This document shows positions 60,166-64,000 of a DNA stretch of 64,000 nt, piece by piece (position 1 is the stretch's first letter; every line of letters begins with the position of its first letter). Source of the DNA: Sphingomonas aquatilis (GTDB lineage Bacteria; Pseudomonadota; Alphaproteobacteria; Sphingomonadales; Sphingomonadaceae); NCBI RefSeq assembly GCF_014196115.1, contig NZ_JACIDB010000002.1, forward strand, positions 186,001 through 250,000. The letters are read 5' to 3'. A program made the position numbers and the translations under genes. The notes beneath the pieces are model-generated. The model made no database searches and was not told the origin of the DNA. It saw only the letters and a program-made list of their open reading frames with translations.

Positions 60166-60273
60166 CGTCACCCCGGACTTGGTCCGGGGTCCACCGGGCC
60201 GCAAGGGGGTGGCAAGAGGCTCAAACCATCCCCCTTGCCGCGGAGTGGACCCCGGACCAAGTCCGGGGTGACG
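60166..60273. repeat. Long-arm palindromic repeat, copy 5
   Basis: CGTCACCCCGGACTTGGTCC arm, variable centre and inverted arm, as at 4884. It lies between the convergent redox-enzyme and DUF1489 genes. Confidence 0.85.
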
Positions 60274-60298
60274 GGGTGGCTAGGGCAGTCGCAGAGTC

Positions 60299-60700
60299 TT
60301 AAATCAGCGCGAGTTCTGCCAGTCGTCCGATGAGCGCGGGCGGCATGAGCGACAGGCCGTCCGCCTCTCCGCCTAGATCGAGCGGCGCATCCGCTGCTTC
60401 CAGATAACGCCAGCCCTGATGCGCACGCTTCGGCCGGGCCTGCACCAGCACCAGCGCCGGATCGATATGGATCGCGACGCGGCCGCCCTCCGCCTCGCCG
60501 AAGCCGAGGATCGGCGAGCGCGCGACGAGCTGGTGTTTGATGATCCAAAACAGCGAACCCTGCCCCGCCACCTCCTCGTGCCGCTTGGGCAGATAGCGCG
60601 TGGTCAGGAAGACCGGGCCGTCCGCGGCGCGCTGCGTCAGGCGATCGGCGAGATGATCGACGCTCGTCGCGCCGAAGGCCACTTTGGTGAGATGCAGCAT
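60299..60700 (-). CDS. DUF1489-family protein
   Basis: 133 residues. Family blocks: LHLTKVAFGATSVDHLADR at the start, FLTTRYLPKRHEEV and GSLFWIIKHQLVARSPILGF, then HIDPALVLVQARPKRAHQGWRYL. Alphaproteobacterial family of unknown function. ATG 60700 was chosen because upstream codons derive from a repeat. Confidence 0.87.
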   Translation of the reverse strand: MLHLTKVAFGATSVDHLADRLTQRAADGPVFLTTRYLPKRHEEVAGQGSLFWIIKHQLVARSPILGFGEAEGGRVAIHIDPALVLVQARPKRAHQGWRYLEAADAPLDLGGEADGLSLMPPALIGRLAELALI

Positions 60701-60747
60701 GGCCGCGCGATGTGGGTGGGGGGTGTGGTGCCCGCAAGGCCGCGCTA

Positions 60748-60890
60748 AGTCCTCCCTCACGCAGCGGGGGAGGGGGACCGCGGCCGTAGGCCGTGGTGGA
60801 GGGGGGCGTTTCGGCATACGATACGCTCGCCGTGACCTCCCCCTCCGTCAGCGCTGCCGCGCTGCCACCTCCCCCTGGCGGGGGAGGACT
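60748..60890. repeat. TCCTCCCC-type palindromic repeat, copy 3
   Basis: AGTCCTCCC...GGGAGGACT ends, with inner GACCTCCCCCTCCGTCAGCG and matching partner arms. It lies between mgtE and the DUF1489 gene, both minus strand, just past the mgtE stop. Confidence 0.8.
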
Positions 60891-60898
60891 AAGAAGGA

Positions 60899-62302
60899 TT
60901 ACCCGCCCAGCCCCCAGAGCGACGCCAGTCCCAGGAACGAAAAGAACCCCATCACGTCGGTCGCGGTCGTCACGAACACCGCCGACGACACCGCCGGATC
61001 GACATTGGCCTTGTCGAGCGCCACCGGCACGATGACGCCGACGAGGCCGGCGACGATCGAGTTGATGACCATCGCGATCGCGAACACGATCGACAATTGC
61101 AGGTTGCCGAGGATCACATAGCTGCCGACCGCGCCGACCAGGCCGAGCGCGCCGCCGTTGCACAGCGCGATCTGGAATTCGCGCGCCAGCATGCGCACCG
61201 TGTTCGAGCTGGTGAGCTGGTTGGTCGCGAGCGCGCGGACGACGACGGCGAGCGTCTGCGTACCGGCATTGCCGCCCAGCGCCGACACGATCGGCATCAG
61301 CGCGGCGAGCAGCGCGAAGCGCGCGATCTCACCCTGGAACAGGCCGACGACCGATGCCGACAGCATCGTCGCGCCAAGGTTCACCACCAGCCACGCGATG
61401 CGCGTGCGCACGGTGAAGCGGATCGGTTCGTTGATGTCGCCTTCACCGGCGCCCGACAGGCGGAGGGCGTCCTCGCCCGCCTCCTGCTGGATGATGTGGA
61501 CGATATCGTCGACGGTGATCATGCCGACGAGCCGGTCGGACGCGTCGACCACCGCGGCGCTGATGAGGGCGTATTTCTGGAAGCGGAGCGCGACCTCTTC
61601 CTGATCCATGTCGACCGGGATCAGCGTCTGTTCGCGCTTCATCACGTCGCCGATCGCGATGCTGCGTGGCGTGCGCAGGATCCACGATAGCTGGCACGTG
61701 CCGACCGGATGGTGGCCGGCATCGACGACGAAGATTTCCCAGAAGTCGGTGGTCAGCTCTTCGTGATGGCGCAGGAAGTCGATGACGTCGCCGACGGTCC
61801 AGTGATCGGGCACCGCGATCAGCTCGCGCTGCATCAGGCGGCCGGCGGTTTCCTCCGGGTAGGACAGCGCCTCTTCGATCGCGGCGCGATCGTCGGGGTC
61901 GAGCGCGCGCAGCACGGCGCGCTGGTCGGCTTCCTCCAGATCCTCGATGATCGCGACCGCGTCGTCGGTGTCGAGCTCGCTCGCGATGTCGGCGACCTCG
62001 GTCGGGGTCAGCGCGTCGATCAGGTCCTCGCGGACGTAATCGTTCATCTCGGCGAAGACGTCGCCGTCGAGCAAGTCCTTCAGCGCGCGGGCGAGGCCGG
62101 CGCGATCCTCATGCGGGGTCAGTTCGAACAGGTCGGCGATGTCGGCCGGGTGCAGCGGTTCGACCAGCGCGCGCGCTTCCTCGTCGTCGCCCGCGCGCAC
62201 CGCATCCAGCACCGCATCGACGAATTCGGGACGCAGGCGATCGTCCTCGTCCAGCTCGTCCTGTTCGGGGGCCAGCATCTCGGGAAGCTCGGTATCGCTC
62301 AT
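60899..62302 (-). CDS. mgtE: Magnesium transporter MgtE
   Basis: 467 residues. N-terminal superhelical Mg-sensing domain (about 25-150, acidic), two CBS domains (about 150-285; VVDASDRLVGMITVDDIV), then five membrane helices (about 300-467) with the ion-pathway segment LGGNAGTQTLAVVVRALA. Gating by cytosolic Mg is known for the family. ATG 62302. Divergent from the cyclophilin gene across 143 bases. Confidence 0.95.
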   Translation of the reverse strand: MSDTELPEMLAPEQDELDEDDRLRPEFVDAVLDAVRAGDDEEARALVEPLHPADIADLFELTPHEDRAGLARALKDLLDGDVFAEMNDYVREDLIDALTPTEVADIASELDTDDAVAIIEDLEEADQRAVLRALDPDDRAAIEEALSYPEETAGRLMQRELIAVPDHWTVGDVIDFLRHHEELTTDFWEIFVVDAGHHPVGTCQLSWILRTPRSIAIGDVMKREQTLIPVDMDQEEVALRFQKYALISAAVVDASDRLVGMITVDDIVHIIQQEAGEDALRLSGAGEGDINEPIRFTVRTRIAWLVVNLGATMLSASVVGLFQGEIARFALLAALMPIVSALGGNAGTQTLAVVVRALATNQLTSSNTVRMLAREFQIALCNGGALGLVGAVGSYVILGNLQLSIVFAIAMVINSIVAGLVGVIVPVALDKANVDPAVSSAVFVTTATDVMGFFSFLGLASLWGLGG

Positions 62303-62445
62303 CGCTGCCTCCGTCCGTGCTGCAATCGTGTCGTGGTGCAATCGGGAGCGTCTACCGCGCTGCGGCACGATTGGCCACCCTTCGGGGATTTGCCCTTCGG
62401 CCGAAGCGACACTACCTGCTGCGGCAACACCATAAAGGACAACAC

Positions 62446-62916
62446 ATGGCCGATACCTTCACCACGCTGACGCTGACGCTCGACACCGGGTCCGAACAGG
62501 GCGACGTCACGATCAAGCTGCGCCCCGATCTGGCGCCGAACCACGTCGCGCGCATCGGCGAGCTGGCGAACGAAGGCTTCTACAATGGCGTGCCGTTCCA
62601 CCGCGTGATCCCGGGCTTCATGGCGCAGGGTGGCGACGGCGGTCGTGGCGATGGCACCGGCGGGTCGTCGAAGCCGAACCTGAAGCAGGAGTTCAACAAG
62701 GAGCCGCACGTGCGCGGCGTCTGCTCGATGGCGCGGACCAGCGATCCCAATTCGGCGAACAGCCAGTTCTTCATCTGCTTCGACGACGCGCGCTTCCTCG
62801 ACAACCAATATACCGTCTGGGGCGAAGTGACCGACGGCATGGACCTGATCGACAAGCTGCCCAAGGGCGAGCCGCCCCGCAATCCGGGCAAGATCGTCAG
62901 CGCGAAGGCGGAGTAA
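62446..62916 (+). CDS. Peptidyl-prolyl cis-trans isomerase, cyclophilin type
   Basis: 156 residues. Cyclophilin core: FYNGVPFHRVIPGFMAQGGD (catalytic Arg in FHRV), then GVCSMARTSDPNSANSQFFI and TVWGEVTDGMDLIDKL. No signal peptide, so cytoplasmic (PpiB-like). ATG 62446 with AAGGA upstream. Confidence 0.94.
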   Translation: MADTFTTLTLTLDTGSEQGDVTIKLRPDLAPNHVARIGELANEGFYNGVPFHRVIPGFMAQGGDGGRGDGTGGSSKPNLKQEFNKEPHVRGVCSMARTSDPNSANSQFFICFDDARFLDNQYTVWGEVTDGMDLIDKLPKGEPPRNPGKIVSAKAE

Positions 62917-62943
62917 CGCCGGAGGTGGGGCGAGGGCGCCGTG

Positions 62944-63063
62944 TCCTCCCCCTCCGTCAGGCCATATGGCCTGCCACCTCCCCCTGGCGGGGAGGACTTC
63001 GACCTCATTCCTCCCCCGCCAGGGGGAGGTGGCGCCGGCACAGCCGGTGACGGAGGGGGAGGG
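62944..63063. repeat. TCCTCCCC-type palindromic repeat, copy 4
   Basis: Left TCCTCCCCCTCCGTCAGGCC, right GGTGACGGAGGGGGAGGG. Two internal hairpins (CCTCCCCC/GGGGAGG) face each other at the middle. It lies between the cyclophilin stop and the LysR stop. Confidence 0.8.
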
Positions 63064-63092
63064 TGCGGGACGTCCGCTGATCGTCCCGACCG

Positions 63093-63980
63093 TTAAACCT
63101 CGCCCAGCGTCCGGATCAGCCAGTCGTGGAACATGCGGACCGGACGCTGTTGCAGCGCGCGGGGGCGGCAGACGAACCAATAGCTGTACGGGCTTTCCAC
63201 CACGATATCGAACAGGCGCACCAGCCGCGGATCGCGCGCGTCCTGGAAATGGCTTTCGTGCATGAAGGCGACACCGATGCCCTGCGCCGCAGCTTCCAGC
63301 ATCAAGGCGCCCGAATCAAAATAGTCGATCGCCAGCGGCTCGATCGTCGGGTCGATGCCCGCCGCGTCGCGCCATGCGGTGAAATTGTCCGGCATCTCGC
63401 GATGGATCAGCGCGGTCAGGCCGCTCAACTGCTCGGGCCGGGTGACCGGGTCGGGGCCCTCCAGCAGCGTGCGCGCGCCGATGACATAGACCGAATTGCG
63501 GTCGAGCCGCTTGGCGTACAGCGTCGGATCGATTTCGCGCGACAGAGCGATCACCGCGTCGAGCCCTTCGCCCAGCCGCGCGATGCCGTGGCCGGCGGTG
63601 TCGATATCGAGATGCAGTTCCGGATGCGCCGCGCGCAACTCGCCCAGCCGCGGGAACAGCCGCTGCGAGGCGAACAGCGGCAGGATGCCGAGGCGCAGGC
63701 GCAGCACGTCGCTGTGCCCCATCATCTCCTCGATCGTATCCGACAGGCTGTCGAGCATTGGCGCGATCTGCCCGAGCAGGCGGTCGCCATCCGCGTTCAG
63801 CACCATCGCCTGGTGGCGGCGTTCGAACAGCGGACGCCCGATGAAGCGTTCCAGGCTCTGCACGCGGCGGCTGAGCGCGGGGGCAGACAGCGCCAGTTCG
63901 GTGGCGGCAGCCTTCACCGACCCCAGTCGGGCGACTTGCACAAACGCCTCGATGGCGCCCAGCGGCGGCAATCTGCGCAT
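63093..63980 (-). CDS. LysR-family transcriptional regulator, GcvA-like
   Basis: 295 residues. N-terminal winged helix: LGAIEAFVQVARLGSVKAAATELALSAPALSRRVQSLE. The effector domain has the GcvA-group pattern (LRLRLGILPLFASQRLFPRL, LDIDTAGH). Target and effector unknown; no divergent partner is seen before the window ends 20 bases past its start. Confidence 0.9.
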   Translation of the reverse strand: MRRLPPLGAIEAFVQVARLGSVKAAATELALSAPALSRRVQSLERFIGRPLFERRHQAMVLNADGDRLLGQIAPMLDSLSDTIEEMMGHSDVLRLRLGILPLFASQRLFPRLGELRAAHPELHLDIDTAGHGIARLGEGLDAVIALSREIDPTLYAKRLDRNSVYVIGARTLLEGPDPVTRPEQLSGLTALIHREMPDNFTAWRDAAGIDPTIEPLAIDYFDSGALMLEAAAQGIGVAFMHESHFQDARDPRLVRLFDIVVESPYSYWFVCRPRALQQRPVRMFHDWLIRTLGEV

Positions 63981-64000
63981 CGCGGTCCTTCCTCGCCCCA

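Noticed and set aside
62323..62373. CAATCGTG / CACGATTG facing repeats upstream of mgtE and the cyclophilin gene, possible Mg riboswitch
   Set aside because: Only eight pairs around a 35-base loop and no conserved riboswitch core; the mgtE leader is too short to support one.
1..64000. tRNA, rRNA, CRISPR or phage genes
   Set aside because: Reading the intergenic gaps showed no tRNA T-loop context, no regularly spaced direct repeats and no integrase or transposase. The repeats present are inverted and of several families.

Overview
The window is a GC-rich chromosome segment from an alphaproteobacterium, most likely a sphingomonad (Sphingomonas or a close relative). This rests on gene content and order: the rsfS-rlmH-M23-S41 peptidase string, mutY / dciA / two DsbA-like proteins / smc, the hppD-hmgA-maiA tyrosine block, the cyoE-ctaG-coxC-DUF983-SURF1 respiratory block, TonB-receptor architecture and many small palindromic intergenic repeats. 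No tRNA, rRNA, CRISPR array, prophage or transposase was recognised. The species is not determinable from the sequence alone.

Layout. 1-7 kb: ribosome and envelope genes on the + strand (tail of probable rsfS, rlmH with an apparent ATC start, M23 peptidase, ctpA, dsbB, coq7, small membrane proteins, a GT-C-like membrane protein). 7-12 kb: DedA, aldo/keto reductase, then a DNA-repair-like set on the - strand (radical SAM protein, hemerythrin, DUF4130-UdgX fusion). 12-21 kb: smc, two thioredoxin-fold proteins, dciA, mutY, serine hydrolase, nudC. 21-25 kb: GH130 glycosidase, kdgK, rarD and two tiny genes. 25-36 kb: one compact minus-strand chemotaxis operon read mcp-mcp-STAS-cheA-cheR-cheB-cheD-cheY-cheW-cheB-like-small gene. 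36-42 kb: gamma carbonic anhydrase, hydrolase and tyrosine catabolism with a divergent MarR regulator. 42-50 kb: TonB receptor, osmoprotectant ABC transporter, SDR, pterin dehydratase, zincin-like protease, ccmAB. 50-60 kb: methyltransferase, thrC, a three-gene interruption, then cytochrome oxidase assembly genes. 60-64 kb: DUF1489, mgtE, cyclophilin, a LysR regulator.

How the genes work together. The chemotaxis operon is nearly complete (receptors, kinase, coupling protein, response regulator, methyltransferase, methylesterase, deamidase). Its second CheB has lost the catalytic serine, and its last small gene carries a CheZ-like D-x-x-x-Q helix motif. Both receptors lack a periplasmic sensor domain but end in a CheR-docking-like pentapeptide. 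The tyrosine block lacks fumarylacetoacetase. Two imperfect palindromes between hppD and marR, one overlapping a TTGACA, are probable MarR operators. The respiratory block lacks coxA and coxB in the window.

The best candidates for something under-described are the UdgX-fusion / hemerythrin / radical-SAM set, the degenerate CheB, the CheZ-like small protein, the rlmH ATC start, the co-option of a palindromic repeat as the N-terminus of the M23 protein, and a nested three-hairpin repeat at 21238-21299.
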